Assembly: GCA_035041965.1 (NCBI GenBank)
Contig: JAPYMA010000758.1
Span: 124,001 to 188,000, forward strand
Source: Anisakis pegreffii
Taxonomy: Eukaryota; Nematoda; Chromadorea; Rhabditida; Anisakidae
DNA length: 64,000 nucleotides
Direction: 5' to 3'
Shown here: positions 50,401-64,000 of the stretch, piece after piece
How the letters are laid out: every line of letters begins with the position of its first letter
Position numbering within the stretch: the stretch's first letter is position 1
The notes under the pieces: generated by a model
What the model was told of the DNA's origin: nothing
What the model saw: the letters and a program-made list of their open reading frames with translations, nothing else
Database searches by the model: none
Position numbers and translations under genes: made by a program

Positions 50401-52521
50401 TTTTTCGGGCGGTTGACATTTGGCTGGCCAACATTCAATCAAAGCGCCCATTGGTAAACAAAACATTGGTATGTTTTGTGCTAATGCAAATTGCTGATCG
50501 GACGGGAACCGGTCCAATACATTTGGCTTGTACGCGAGTCGTTTTGACGTTCCTTGTGATTTCTTATAACATATATACACATCCGAGCCAACCATTCCCT
50601 TCAATGATTAAAAGTTGATGATTCTAGACAGCTCCGAATGAAGAACATCCTTGAAACATTATAACTGCCTAAGCGTGAGCCTGAGACAACCTCGGCACAT
50701 TATGTGAAAACCAAAAAATCTGTCCATTGCAATAGAAAAAGTGCGGTGACATTTTCGACTAGGTAATCTTTAATGGATGCAAATTTTTTTTGCCTCACCA
50801 TACAGATTTTTTAATCTATTGCAAAACTAATAAACTGAATTGGATCTAGTCACTTATGGGAATAACCTATTTCAAGTTGTGATAAAAATCATTCATTCCT
50901 TCACTTTTGAAGATAAACAAAATGACCGCACCAACAAAAAATGCACAAACCTTATTGAGATTCTTCGGTATTTTATAATAAGTATGCGGTGCATATTCAC
51001 CTTTATTAGCCAATAATACACAGATGTGTGTTACAACCAACTGGCTTGGTGCTGAGTTCGGTTGTGCCCGACGATAGGTTAAGTAAACACCTTTAATTTA
51101 CTGGATTCAGTTGTGATGAATCAGTGAACGGCACATCATACTTTACGTTAGTTACTTGAGTGATGTCTTTCTTCCACTGATGGATGCCTAAGGCAAGGGA
51201 ATGTGATCCGAGATTCCCAAAAGCTGGTTGACAGTTACACTTGACTACGATGCGATACACCTCAGTGAATACGGAGGGATGAAAGCATGACATATATCCA
51301 TAATTATATGAATATATCATGAAGAGAAGGGAGCGGAATTATAAAATTCAGTTACGTAATCAAATTATTGTAACGAGCTGTAGAGTATCCTCTAAACGCA
51401 ACCTTGAGACGCATTATTGACGTTCGCTGGACGTCCGAATGGAGTTGTGGAAAGAATATTCGAATCAAGCATTGGTTTTTCACCTCGACCTTCATCCAAA
51501 ACACCTTCAAAACATTAAAATTGAACCGACTCAATCATGAATGAATCAGATCTGAAATGAACTAGGATAAATGAAAAAGTTAAAGTGATTCAAACGCAAT
51601 TACCAATATCAACAAGAGGCGGCTTGTGATATCCACGTCGAAAACACACGAACACCGATGGTGTGCGTAATGAACCATGATTGAGATCTGCTGGATGTCC
51701 TGACGGTGTACTCTCTATGCATTCAAATCCTTCTGGCACCTTAAAACACAACTTTATTCCATATTTCTTCAACTGACGTGACAGTTCAAGCGATGTCTTA
51801 CACTTTCATGGTCACTTGGTTATAAGCAAATACATTACAGCACTGGCGTGATCTTCAAACTGAGTCACACAAAGACTGGAGAATGGGAGAAAGTGAGGTG
51901 TAGACGTTGATAAATTTGAGGAGAGGGTAGAAGCACACGGCAAACTTTCTATCTTCGTTCGATGGAATAAGTGTCTACTTCATACGACACTTTTAAAAAA
52001 TTTCAGTAGAGTTGCGAAAGCTCGGATACTGCACCTTGCAAACATATGTACTGATAAGCAGACTTTGAACTAACGAAGGAAGGAATTTGTCTACAGAGGA
52101 TTTATCTGCATCATCACTGAACAAACAAAACCATCAGTTAATCGAAATAACTGCATCAAAACTTCATATACGTATACGTTTCGATGATGAAAGATTGATG
52201 ACATAACTCAATCACACAAATGATAAAAAACTCCAATCTCAGATCTGAATTTAGTCCCGTGGATCTTCCTCCTCACAGATTTATCACAAAGTCCGCTGTG
52301 AGATTACGAGGTGAACTCAGAGAAAGCAATGGAATGAATAAGAAATGACAAGAACTAACTGTTTCTCCAAGGCCAGGAAAGATGACACATATGTCGGTTA
52401 TAGGTGCTAATGGCGCAGCATTACGGCATCCACACTCTTTTGCTGATAGCGTTAAATCTTCGGGTGAATCGCTTAATCCAACGGTAACAAAATATTCGAA
52501 TAAATGCCGACTTTCGCTCAT
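42052..52521 (-). CDS. DENND4: DENND4/Crag-type DENN-domain Rab guanine exchange factor
   Basis: DENND4 proteins (Drosophila Crag, human DENND4A-C) activate Rab10-like GTPases in polarized secretion. The gene has 27 exons and a 4,608-nt coding sequence (1,535 aa) that stays in frame throughout. The start is ATG at 52521, preceded 18 nt upstream by a clean acceptor (atttcag at 52540-52546), suggesting spliced-leader addition or a 5' UTR exon. The N-terminus is an MABP-like region ([20 protein letters not shown]...), followed by uDENN, cDENN and dDENN, a central region with a PPR-like segment, an acidic linker, a Cys-pair region, and a helical C-terminal domain. It is shorter than vertebrate DENND4C (about 1,900 aa), mostly in linkers. 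The block entries give exon coordinates. Confidence 0.93.
44815..47313 (-). other. DENND4: DENND4 exons 15-22: PPR-like segment and acidic linker
   Basis: Exons: 47114-47313, 46817-46942, 46539-46736, 46374-46475, 46034-46114, 45689-45916, 45231-45342, 44815-45098. Exon 15 carries [14 protein letters not shown]...[11 protein letters not shown]; exons 16-17 carry [20 protein letters not shown] and [20 protein letters not shown], typical of the PPR-like segment after the DENN module. Exons 18-20 are acidic, Ser-rich and disordered. Exons 20-22 contain short basic or hydroxyl-rich motifs ([33 protein letters not shown]) that look like linear regulatory sites in related proteins. All exons from 16 to 20 are multiples of 3, so exon skipping here would keep frame. 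Confidence 0.88.
47802..52521 (-). other. DENND4: DENND4 exons 1-14: MABP, uDENN, cDENN and dDENN region
   Basis: Exons: 52360-52521, 51604-51739, 51403-51504, 50951-51090, 50371-50598, 50138-50293, 49904-50047, 49667-49824, 49198-49398, 49009-49123, 48739-48914, 48321-48449, 48129-48265, 47802-48026. Two repeated [15 protein letters not shown] and [19 protein letters not shown] motifs precede YRR/CYKK strands, as in MABP. uDENN shows [18 protein letters not shown] and [17 protein letters not shown]. cDENN shows [19 protein letters not shown] and [20 protein letters not shown]. dDENN shows [16 protein letters not shown] and [20 protein letters not shown]. The 50293 acceptor (tgattaag) was chosen over a later cag at 50282 because only it keeps frame. 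Confidence 0.93.
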
Positions 52522-52539
52522 TTTCTTTTGCTATATAAT

Positions 52540-52546
52540 CTGAAAT
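52540..52546 (-). other. Splice acceptor just upstream of the DENND4 start (SL or 5' UTR splice)
   Basis: Reading the minus strand, atttcag at 52546-52540 is followed by 18 nt (attatatagcaaaagaaa) and the ATG. No coding exon is seen upstream, so this is either a spliced-leader acceptor or the end of a 5' UTR intron. It supports the chosen start. Confidence 0.55.
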
Positions 52547-53065
52547 TTTGCTCGAAATGTTTCGAATCACTAACAAAATGTTAAATGACAATATTTGTTC
52601 ACTATGAACATCCTCGTTCAATTGTCGCATTTCGCCATCGAGCGCGTCTGAGAGTAGAGGCGGAGTCAGTGAAGAACTAGCCTAATCGTATATTAACGTG
52701 CGATTGAATCATCAAAATTTATACCAATGGTATATTGAGAAAGGACCGTTTTCGAGGATAGTGCATTGCAGAATGATTGGAGAAATTATGAACATTTCAT
52801 AGGAGATAAAATTCTTTATCATATGAACAATTTACTCGAAAAAATGTCCAGTATAAAAAACATGAGTGGTCTTGAAGTAGAGAAAATCGAGCAAAGCCAG
52901 AGTCATATCCATATAGAGTACCTAACTTCAGGTTAATGGAACCCTCATCGAAAACCCATAAACGAAACCCTGCAGTGAAATCTTATCATCTGGTTCTATC
53001 CTGGTAATTTATTACCATCATACCTCTATATGTTTAATTAGCCAAATATATTTTTTATAAATTAG

Positions 53066-53093
53066 AGTGACTCAACGAGTGACTCAACAAGTG
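53066..53093. promoter_or_regulatory. Tandem AP-1/GCN4-type sites
   Basis: A 12-bp unit AGTGACTCAACG is repeated as AGTGACTCAACA and followed by AGTG. Each unit contains TGACTCA (53068-53074, 53080-53086), the consensus bZIP AP-1 site. The spacing is 12 bp. A TATAAA lies just before it (plus strand, about 53056). It is in the divergent DENND4/Galpha spacer. Confidence 0.45.
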
Positions 53094-53143
53094 TACATTT
53101 AAGGCAGCTGTACGTCCTCATAGGCGTATCCTGAGCATGGATG

Positions 53144-53165
53144 TGACGTTTCTATAGAAACGTCA
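53144..53165. promoter_or_regulatory. Perfect 22-bp palindrome with two CRE-like half sites
   Basis: TGACGTTTCTATAGAAACGT followed by CA reads identically on both strands. Each end carries TGACG/CGTCA, the core of CREB/ATF sites. It lies 623 bp upstream of the DENND4 ATG and about 2.9 kb upstream of the Galpha ATG. Binding is inferred, not shown. Confidence 0.5.
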
Positions 53166-54188
53166 TACACAGTCTCTAACATGCATTGCTTAGGTCGAGC
53201 GACGAGTCAGAACAGAACAAAGGGACGTGTTCTCCGCAAAGCTGGAGTAAACTACAGTGAAATAAATGCACAGCTATGAGGTTTTCCCTCTCGCTATTGC
53301 AATAATCATATCCTCATAACATTGTACAACACTAACATGAGAAATCGCTTCTCATCAAATTGTACTCCATGATGTTAAATTTGATAAAACATTGATGGGT
53401 ACTATTCTCAGGCGTGCCACCCCATTGGCTATGAGGTACAGGTATTGCATCATCTCGATAGAGTGTAATACTGTTTAGCAGATGCCGACAAATGGAGCCA
53501 TCGCAGTGAAAAAAGTCCACTAGGTTGCGCCTATAGGTAGTCTCGGAAAAGGTGCGAGGTCGGAGTTCCACAAGCTCACATTTTCAACCTGAACTCGTAA
53601 AACACTACAAGAACATGCGGAATTCCACAAACTCGATTCCGTGGGTTTCAGCCCTCATTTTTTCGAGCTGAACCTGATTCTACGGGATACAGATTTGACT
53701 CATCATCCCGAACTCTGCCCAATAGATCTAAACAGTAGAATTCACACAAATGAGAATATTTAATAATCATAACTTGACGAATTAATAATGATGAGTTGTA
53801 GTATGGATTCTGTTCTGAACTATCATATTATGTGATAAATGGGAATGTTTGAGGAAGTAAATGTATATTTCGCATATAGGTCAGAATCTGCAATCATAAG
53901 GAATACCCTGGAATGTATTTATGAAGTTTATGTGGTGGGCAATGCTGTGAAACCTACCTAAAGACAATGTGTCAGCATAACGATTACAATGCATTTCCTC
54001 AAAAAAATACTCATTTAATTCTCATTCGTTCAACGATATCTTGAGAGGAATGATTTGAGCACAAATGAAGCCATATGAACACGGTAATAAATAAGTCATT
54101 TACGCTGAATTAAATTATTATCACTAATGAGAACATCAAGAAAAATAGTCGATTTGATAATCTATCGAACAATACCATCAACAGAACA

Positions 54189-54239
54189 ATCTAGCTCTTT
54201 CCCAGATAGCTTGACAAGCTACCTGGGAAAGGGCTCGAT
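54189..54239. repeat. 24-bp inverted repeat with 3-nt loop (hairpin)
   Basis: The left arm 54189-54212 (atctagctctttcccagata + gctt) and the right arm 54216-54239 pair over 24 positions with three mismatches around the loop gac. The core CTTTCCCAG/CTGGGAAAG is perfect. It lies in the gene-free interval between DENND4 and the Galpha gene. The stem is shorter than usual for a microRNA precursor. Confidence 0.75.
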
Positions 54240-55864
54240 ATGTAGGTATGTATATAATCGGAATCGAATCCTCGAAGAAAATCGCATTGTCAAACAGACA
54301 GTCAATATAATGAAAACCGGAATAATGTCAGTGGTAGAATGAGCAACCAAACAAAAGAAAACAAACAATAAGACGACAAACAAAATCAAGATTTGTTATT
54401 GGTATCATTCTTATTGCTTGTGTGATGCTATTATCATATTGCTACTTTTATTATTAGTTCAGTATTACAACTGCTGTTCGCAATCACACTATTGTCTCTG
54501 TTGATACTATCATTATCACTACTACTACCATTATCACAGCTGTTATTATCAATTCACATATATGAGAGAAGAGAGAATTCGATGTCTTAGAAGTTGCATA
54601 TCATGTCATCTGAAATCATATCACCTGAAAGCTGCATATGACGTCGATCAAAACCAAATTCTGAGAGAATTCGATTTTGTATATTCCATGTTAGCCGTGC
54701 CTTTAAGATCTAGTAAGTGGTGAAATCGTCAATTGTATCTATACTACGGGCGACCTTCAATGAATGCCAGTCTTTCATTCGGTCTTCGGTAAAGTTGCTG
54801 AATACTTGAAAATCCGGGATAAATTCTCACAGAGTTTTTGATTCCCTTGCAGACGAATATACGCCTAGCGTTATATTACAAATTCCTATCGTATATGGCT
54901 TTAAAAACTGTATGCTGTAGTGGCTGTGACTTTTTGGCATTCTGCACTTCAAAACCATACAGAAATCAGTCAAATGTAATTTAATTTCAACATATTGATC
55001 GGGCTTAAGTTTTAAACTGGGTTTATGCTTTGAATCACGCTGAGGCTTGTAATTGAGATCATCTGATGATCTGGCTGGGATTGGTTTAAATCATCCCGGG
55101 GTTTGCAGTGGTGCTTTTCTCTCAGCTCACATACAACAGTATATATTTGTGCTCAGCAATCAGTAAATCTCGCCCGCGTTGAAGCGACAATCGTTAAATT
55201 CATCCGCTCAAATTAGTCTCACTATCAGACTCGTTTTCAGAATTACATCTGCGCTTAGGCATTCAAGCGAAAGAAGTGTACACATGTTCAGTATTGCTGT
55301 GAATTTACAGATTCACATTACAATCCGAGCTCTGCTCAATGCTCACTCAGCATATAGTCGTCACATTGGTATCGAGCAATAAGCCGCAGTTTTGAAGCGA
55401 TACGACGGCGGGAAAACGCGTCATCGCATTGCTGAATGTTGCGTGGGAGATTGATGAAGAGCAGCGAGCGCGTTGTGTCTATCGCATTTTTGTACGCTTT
55501 ATGATTATGATTATCCGTTCATCGTTAGCCTTCTAAGTTGCATGTTTATTCTGCTTTATTGCGTTTCATGTGCGCATTCATTTTGTATCATAGTGAGCGT
55601 CTTTGTTTGCTGCAATAATGGTGCATTCCGAGTATCTCTAAAATGTGAATTGATTGATCGAATCAATCGTGTGTTATTCCATTCATTTCGATTAAGTTGT
55701 AATAGCAAACGCATTTGAGCGCATGAATAATCAGTCAGTGTGTCATCATATTTCTACACTTGGTGCTACAGTTCAGCTTTACTAATAGGTATATTAATAG
55801 GTGTATTTCAACTCGTTCGTCGTTTAGCAGTGCAAGTTTTTAGCCGAATTTAACTTTTCTTCAT

Positions 55865-56075
55865 GATAACATTATTTTCAGCATTTTACCTCGAAATCGA
55901 GTGCAATCGGCGAATCGGCGTGTCACTTGTGCAGTGTGGTGTAGTTTGATTTTACGAAAGAGTGGATTTTTGGTAGTGAGGTGAAACCCGGAACGGATAC
56001 CACTAAATAGAAGCAATTCAAGATTGAAGAGCGCATTTAAGAACTTATTTCGTGAAAGCGTCAAACAAGAAGAGT
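55865..56075 (+). other. Galpha 5' UTR exon with upstream acceptor
   Basis: A pyrimidine-rich acceptor attattttcag ends at 55881 and is followed by 194 nt of leader before the ATG at 56076. Short upstream in-frame stops are present, so the leader is non-coding. This fits spliced-leader addition or a distant 5' UTR exon, possibly around 55.15-55.45 kb, where the sequence becomes less AT-rich after a TATATAT at about 55140. Confidence 0.4.
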
Positions 56076-58101
<2,026 letters not shown>

Positions 58102-61100
58102 ATGCTTATCGTAATTATACTGATGATGAAGATGAGCTGCTTTTATCGATTACTTACGACACTCATTTCGTATGGTTACGATTATTATTATTATTATTGT
58201 TATTGGTATTGATATTATTATCATTGATATTCTGGCTTCCGCCTTAACTGTCCATCGTTGGTCGTCTCATTTCTGGACTGTCTTATTCAGTTACGCCAAA
58301 CTATGTAATTGACTCATTCAAATTGCTTTTAATATGTATGCGTTATTTTTTATTCAAATGGTACTACTAGCGTTTCACTTTTATTAAATCAAGTTTCATA
58401 ATTTGATTTGATGAAAATAAGTTCATCAAAATTTCTTAACTCATCAACAAGGGAAATGGTGGTGCTATGTCATTTTATGTTTATCAAATTAAGCCAAATC
58501 AGTATCAAAAAGGATTCTTTCGATGAGTGCCTGCTTAGAATACATTTGTGAATGAATTCGAGATTTTTGTGGTTTTGCATATTACATTTTTATAGGACTT
58601 TGAATCATTTTCAAACAGTATCTCAAGAAATTCGATTAGGCATTACGCATTCAAGTACAAATTTCAGCATGAACGGAAACTTTTCAGTTATTCTATTGTG
58701 CATTCATAAGTGTTGATTTTCTATCCTCACATACAACATTCTTTACAGATGCTCTCGTAGGATCTAATTAACATTCGAATCGTCAATTTACAGTCACACT
58801 TTCTTCCAGTATTTACCTTTATCGATCACGTTCTATTGCATTTTCTTCTTATTGCTAATTGCTTTTTCATTTTTCATAACTTTTACGGTTCTACTCAGAC
58901 GCCTGCCTGAAATATTGTTCTTGTTTATTGCTTAAGGCAACGTTTTCAATTTTGTCAGCTTATGTGAAACAACTTGATTTCATGAGAAATGATGTTCAAT
59001 ACGTTCGACGTTGTTTCTTCAAAAGGATACTAAATGAACTGTGTTATTTATTCATTTATTTATTTGTTCAATGAAAATCTTTTTTCTTCGTTTCTCGTTC
59101 GCACATTTTTGATCAACAATTCGGATTAATGTCGTTTCTTTTCTGACTTAATGCCGTCCAAGTTGAACGTTTCATCAGCTTCAATATTATTGTTTCTCAT
59201 CTCGTGCCGATTTCTCACGATTCACATCTTATCACCGTTATTCATCAAAATGCTCGTCGCAATGATTTCATCTCTTTTTTTGCTTTCATGTTCTAATTCT
59301 CGAAATTGACTGCAGCAGTTGACCTTAAAGCTAACGTTGCCATTTTTTCGTATTAGGCGATAGAGGATAAGTGCTCATCGAAATTTCCAAAGTTTTCATC
59401 GATAATTAAAACTTTTTAAAGGCCTTATCTAACTGATTATCTTTACCGAATTCTTCACTTTTTTGTTTTACATTATTTTATATTAACAGTTTATTATTTT
59501 ATAAAACAAATTCAAACGATTGATTAGAAAGAGGCAGAATATTGGAATTGTAATCGAGTTATGAATGATGAAACGATCGAGTTGTAAATATAAGGATATA
59601 ATTGTATAGGTATTATGTTTGTGATTATGTAATCGTCTGACTGATGGAATGTGCAGCTTTATTCATTTGCTTCGGATACGGCCTGATTGGGGTTGATTTG
59701 AGAGTGTGTGCTGTTTTATTTTTGCAGTATTCACCATTGTTCATACTAATATCAATCATTGTTTTTGAAATGCGGTCATTAGCTCCATGTGACTGTGTTT
59801 TATTGTTACTTCTTGAGCCAAAAACTGAAGTTTTCTTCTGTGTGGAACTTACTCGTGTTCGTTTCTTTTTCACCTCTCTCAACTTCCTTCGACAGTGGTG
59901 CTGCCTAGCTTTCGCTTGAAAATGATGAATTTTTGAGCGCTTTAGCATTTCAGGCGAACTTCTGTAAAATTTAGTGATGTAAGATAAATGTGCAAGATTT
60001 TTAGTTTGGAAACGATTGTAGTTTAGTGGATATAATTTAAGAGAATCGTCATCAGTAGTCGCAATTCAACGTTTGTTTCATTGAAATGAATCAGTTGGTC
60101 ACGTTGCTTTACTAATTGTAAGTTGATCAACAACGCTTTTTGCATATTGTCTCGGTCACATATTGAACTGTATGTTTTTGATGCTAAATCGCGTTCTATC
60201 TCTGAAGTTCATTTTCATTGCATTCAATCCAGAACTAGAATCGTGTAATCTTTCTGTGCTTGTTATGTTTGCAGTTTCTGTATTTTTTCGATTTGCTACG
60301 CTCTCATTGATAATTCTGAAACTTTTCTATAATATTTTCAATAAAATTTGCATTGAAATTTTCCGATGACGAAGCATATTCCATGGAAGGGTTTTTACAA
60401 GAACACAGAAAAAATTCATTGCAGATGATTAAAGATTATGATGGTTATTAGGAAATCATAATGGTTTAGTTGGGTCGACACACAACTGACTCAATGAAGC
60501 GGTTCATTTGGTCCCGTTTGAGAATTAATCCGCAGTGGATTGGATAAATTGTTGAGTTCGTTTAAATGATTCAATAATTGAGAATGAATAAACGATATTT
60601 ACGATTAGTGGAATTTAATGGGATTAATCCTTGAATAATTCGTCTTCGAAATGAAATCTTATTGTTGGGATGACGTGATTGCGGTGAGGTGTGAACACTA
60701 AACGTACGAGGGCACTCAGTGAATAGAATTGATTCCACTCGAATAAATTATGTCATCGTCGATAATTGTTGCCATTTAAATATCTTGGAATGCATCTGTT
60801 TCCGTTGGAATTTCTGGAACGATTCAGTTTCATGAATTGATCTGATGAACGGAAATAATGCAATTATTGCATGGCACAGTATCATACTGGTAATAAGACG
60901 GGTTAGGTTATATCCCTATTCGTGTGGATGGTCGATAGTATGAATATCCCTTGAAATGATACGAGCGTGTAGACAAAATGAATCAAGTGCAGTTAATGTT
61001 ATCGAGATGCATTTTTGCATTTATGGTTTATTTGTAAGTGGAGTATTGAATGTTTTATTGATATGATAAGGAGATAGATACACGAAGAGAGTAGTACAAA

Positions 61101-62565
61101 ACAAAACGCATCTCTTAATGCGCATCATGCAATAATCATTAATGGTCAAGGCCAATCATCAACGCATTATTCCAAATTCTCTTCTATTCACTTATGTCAC
61201 ATTCCAACACCTGTACATCTAATACAACATTTTTTAGAAATCTTATAATTAACTCATCCTATACAATAATCTAAACAAAATATTTTCAGTTAATGAAGCA
61301 GTTATGATAATGTTAGTAATAAGGAGAATATTAGCAGCAATGTAAATCACAATTACACATAACTGTGTTTTGAATACGAACGAATGACCTTTTGATGGAT
61401 CTATAAGTTGGAGTGTGTGCACACGTGAACAAGGAATGAATCGCAGTAAATCCTGCAACATGATTGCTTTGTAATTATGGATGATGTTCACTTGTGTAGT
61501 TTACTTTTGCATTCCATTTTAGATGCTAAATATAAAATAAGATAGATGAAAAATGCTGATATTTTGTATTTTTAGAGAGTTCAAGTTAAGTAATCATCAT
61601 AACTCATATCAGCGAAACTTTAAATGTTTTTTCAACAACTTCAAACAATTTGATCAACAAGAGCGGGTATGAAGCATTACTGTTGAACGAGACACACCTA
61701 ACTGCTGCATTCTCACACTCAAAATCTGTACCGTAATATTAGTATCCAATCATGACATTCACGAGTGTGAACTGGTCATCTATTTTGTTGCATATGCTCA
61801 AACCGAACTATCTCAGCTAACATTTCTGAGAAGGTTCTTTTTTTTTCGACAATGGGATCATCCCTTTTGCACATCTCACTGAAATAGTTCTTTCCAAAAA
61901 AAACCGCCCTACAAGAATGTTCTCACAAGAAAGGCAACATTTTTTTCAAGAAAACCTTCAATTGAATTTGGAGAATGCAAATTTAAAAGAGTTAAAATCA
62001 GTTTGTAGGTATGCACAAATGTTTTGCAGTTGTATTCGCATCATGCAATAATACTATAAGGTATGTGTGAATCGAATAAATGACATTGTCTATTAAATAG
62101 TTCAGTTATACGAGCAGTTCTTAAGGATATTCAGTCGACTGTAATTGATGTGTTAAGAAAGTTGAGTGAATAAGAAAGAGGAAAAGAGCACAGCACAACT
62201 AAACTAACAGCTTCGGCGGGTGCTATGTATCGTTTTTGGTGATGTCGCCATGGTACGAATAGTCTAAGAAAGTGGGCCGGTGAACGACCGTAATGAGACG
62301 AGAACGAGGTCAAGGCGTGGTATATGATCAGTAAGGAAGAAGATGGTGACAACTTTGTGTGCAATAACGCCGCTACCTACCCACCATTCTAATAAACATC
62401 AAATCAAAGAGATCAGATCACATTCATCCGTCTATCATCCACACACATAGACACGACGTACACAAATCTTGTTACTACTGATCAGTCGGTGTGCTTGCTA
62501 CCTTCCAAGGTAGAGATAGATATTCATCCAACTACCGTTATTTTTATTCAACTCTGGCTCAATTA
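58102..62565. other. Galpha 3' flank and 5' flank of the PAN-domain gene
   Basis: 4.4 kb, AT-rich. Both flanking genes are on the plus strand. ORFs such as 59644-59919 and 60163-60369 (plus strand) are hydrophobic T-rich translations without recognisable domains and are not called. A TTATTATTATTATTATTG run lies near 58.19 kb. The last 150 bp before the PAN start are CA-rich and could be its 5' UTR. Nothing else is seen. Confidence 0.65.
58383..58388 (+). terminator. Possible poly(A) signal of the Galpha gene
   Basis: ATTAAA, the common variant signal, 282 nt past the TAA that ends at 58101. A canonical AATAAA also occurs far downstream at 60340-60345, so the 3' UTR could be much longer. Confidence 0.3.
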
Positions 62566-63889
62566 ATGAGGCAGCATTTATCAGCGGTTATGTTAGCGTT
62601 ACTTCTGTCAATTCTGTTCATTGCTCATCCGTCGAAAGCAGTCTTCGAATGTGGTAATCATGAAACCACGGCTTTTGTCCGAATCGCTCGTGCTCGTTTA
62701 GACGGCACTCCAGTTGTGATCTCAACCGCAGGTCATGATCTTACTTGCGCGCAGTATTGTCGCAACAATATTGAGCCCACTACTGGTGCACAACGTGTTT
62801 GTGCTTCATTCAATTTTGATGGTCGTGAAACTTGTTACTTCTTCGACGACGCGGCCAGTCCAGCTGGTACTTCGGATCTGGCCAAAAACCCATCTGGAAA
62901 TAATTTCTACTATGAGAAGACGTGCATTCCGGGTGTATCTGCACATGAGGCATGCACCTATCGCTCATTCTCATTCGAACGAATTCGAAAAACGACTCTC
63001 GAAGGTTTCGTCCGTAAATCTGTGCAGGTTGGCCGATTCATATCAAAATCAAATGAATTTTATGTCTGTTCGTCGACTGATCAACACATAATAGAGGCCT
63101 CACTTCATGATACAATTAGTAAATGCCGGTGATCACACACCAGTTTTACGCAATACTCAACGAAATAAGAGCGTTCGATGACCATCGACGAGAAATCGCT
63201 ATAATACGATCGCATCAGAATAATTTTGCTAATTTCATATGCTACTGTAAAACGAGAATTTTGTCATGCAACAAAGCACAATTATTAATTCGTAAAAGTT
63301 TCGATACGAATGTTTCAGGTTGCCTCACGTGAACAATGTTTGGCCGCATGTCTAAAAGAGGATGAATTCGTGTGCCGATCGGTGAATTACAATTACGATA
63401 CTTACCTCTGTGAACTGTCCACTGAAGACCGACGCTCCAAACCGACTCATTTACGACAAAACGAAGCGCCTGTTGACTACTACGATAACAACTGCCTCAG
63501 TCGTAAGTTACTTCGCTCGCGCACCTCTCAAAATCTCTTCATATCGCCCAATCGATGAGAATTTGATATCCATCCATGCAATAGTTTGCCGTTGATTAGA
63601 ACAACTGGAATTGCAGGTCAAACTCGGTGTGGTGAATCGGGCGGAAATTTGGTGTTCGTGAAAACGACAAATTTCGAAATCCATTTCTACGATCATACAC
63701 AATCAGTGGAAGCACAGGAGTCGTTCTGTTTGCAGAAATGCTTAGACTCACTGAACACATTCTGTCGATCGGTTGAATTCAGTCCCACTGAGAAGAACTG
63801 TATTGTCAGCGATGAGGACACCTTTTCGAGAGCTGACCAACAGGGTCAGGTTCAGGGCAAAGATTACTATGAACCGATCTGTGTTGCTG
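62566..63889 (+). CDS. Secreted PAN/apple-domain apical matrix protein, NOAH/nompA-like (N-terminus, runs off right edge)
   Basis: Exons: 62566-63027, 63319-63502, 63617-63889 (phases 0, 1, 1), continuing past the window. The ATG at 62566 gives MRQHLSAVMLALLLSILFIA, a clear signal peptide ending near HPSKA. Three PAN/apple-like modules follow with regular cysteines: CAQYC...RVCASFNFDGRETCYFF; QCLAACLKEDEFVCRSVNYN; CLQKCLDSLNTFCRSVEFSP with NCIVSDEDTFSRAD. The third module's CRSVEFSP...NCIVSDE and PICVAG resemble NOAH-1/NOAH-2 and Drosophila nompA, which carry several PAN modules before a ZP domain and act in cuticle and embryonic sheath. The ZP domain would be to the right. Which NOAH it is, or whether another PAN protein, cannot be decided here. 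Confidence 0.85.
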
Positions 63890-64000
63890 GTTGGTTTTTT
63901 GCGTTACTTCTATTTATTTCATTATTTCTTCATCGAAATTTCTGAAGTGAAATTTAAATGTTTAAAAATGTTTCTTCTTCGCTCATTTGACTCAAAACTC

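Larger units (their letters stand above)
52522..55864. other. Divergent spacer between DENND4 and Galpha
   Basis: 3.3 kb with no gene that I can support. It holds the bZIP-like sites and palindrome near 53.1 kb, the hairpin near 54.2 kb, a near-repeat of gGAaTTCCACAARCTC around 53.55-53.65 kb, and simple ATT/ACT repeats near 54.42-54.55 kb. Promoters of both flanking genes should be here. Confidence 0.65.

Noticed and set aside
50365..51320. Alternative DENND4 exon starts at 50282 (gcag) and the 75-codon ORF 51093-51320
   Set aside because: The 50282 acceptor breaks frame, while 50293 keeps it and gives the expected residues; the 75-codon ORF ends in a stop just before the real exon at 51090 and has no family match.
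59625..60369. ORFs on both strands at 59.6-60.4 kb
   Set aside because: AT-rich 3' flank sequence; translations are low-information, with no domain, no splice context and no conserved start.
62131..62364. Minus-strand 77-codon ORF just upstream of the PAN-domain gene
   Set aside because: It overlaps the likely promoter and leader of the plus-strand gene and has no domain or coding-like conservation signature.

Overview
The window is animal nuclear DNA, almost certainly from a nematode. It is AT-rich with many short, spliced exons, and its largest gene encodes twitchin (unc-22), a nematode muscle protein, with the Ig/Fn3 order known from Caenorhabditis. Introns of mostly 100-400 bp (some 1-3 kb) and abundant 5' splice sites with T at position +3 suggest a lineage outside Caenorhabditis, perhaps a spirurine worm. 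I cannot name the species.

Layout: (1) 1-34276, minus strand: the N-terminal two thirds of unc-22/twitchin. I place 52 exons (about 4,836 codons) from the ATG at 34276 to the left edge, where the gene runs on. As I count them there are 9 N-terminal Ig domains around a Ser/Arg/Lys-rich linker, then alternating Ig and Fn3 domains, to about 20 Ig and 23 Fn3. The kinase and C-terminal Ig domains lie beyond the left edge. (2) 36571-40823, minus strand: a SEN54-like subunit of the tRNA-splicing endonuclease (7 exons, 287 aa). (3) 42052-52521, minus strand: a DENND4/Crag-type DENN-domain Rab exchange factor (27 exons, 1535 aa). (4) 56076-58101, plus strand: a Galpha(i) protein, the likely gpa-16 orthologue (7 exons, 354 aa). 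(5) 62566 to the right edge, plus strand: the N-terminus of a secreted PAN/apple-domain protein of the NOAH/nompA type (first 3 exons).

The genes form no pathway. Twitchin is sarcomeric, SEN54 acts in nuclear tRNA maturation, DENND4 in Rab trafficking, Galpha(i) in receptor and receptor-independent signalling, and the PAN protein in the apical extracellular matrix. DENND4 and the Galpha gene are divergent across 3.5 kb that contains a cluster of bZIP-type sites. SEN54 lies downstream of DENND4 on the same strand, but the 1.2 kb gap is long for a nematode operon.

Introns and spacers hold a hAT-like MITE, several short direct repeats, one intronic repeat shared by two unc-22 introns, a hairpin, and candidate alternative unc-22 exons. 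I found no RNA gene, CRISPR array or new multi-gene system. The most useful leads are the candidate alternative unc-22 start exons, the +3T splice donors, and an ambiguous open region inside a SEN54 intron. All exon boundaries were read by eye and checked for frame continuity; none is confirmed by transcripts.
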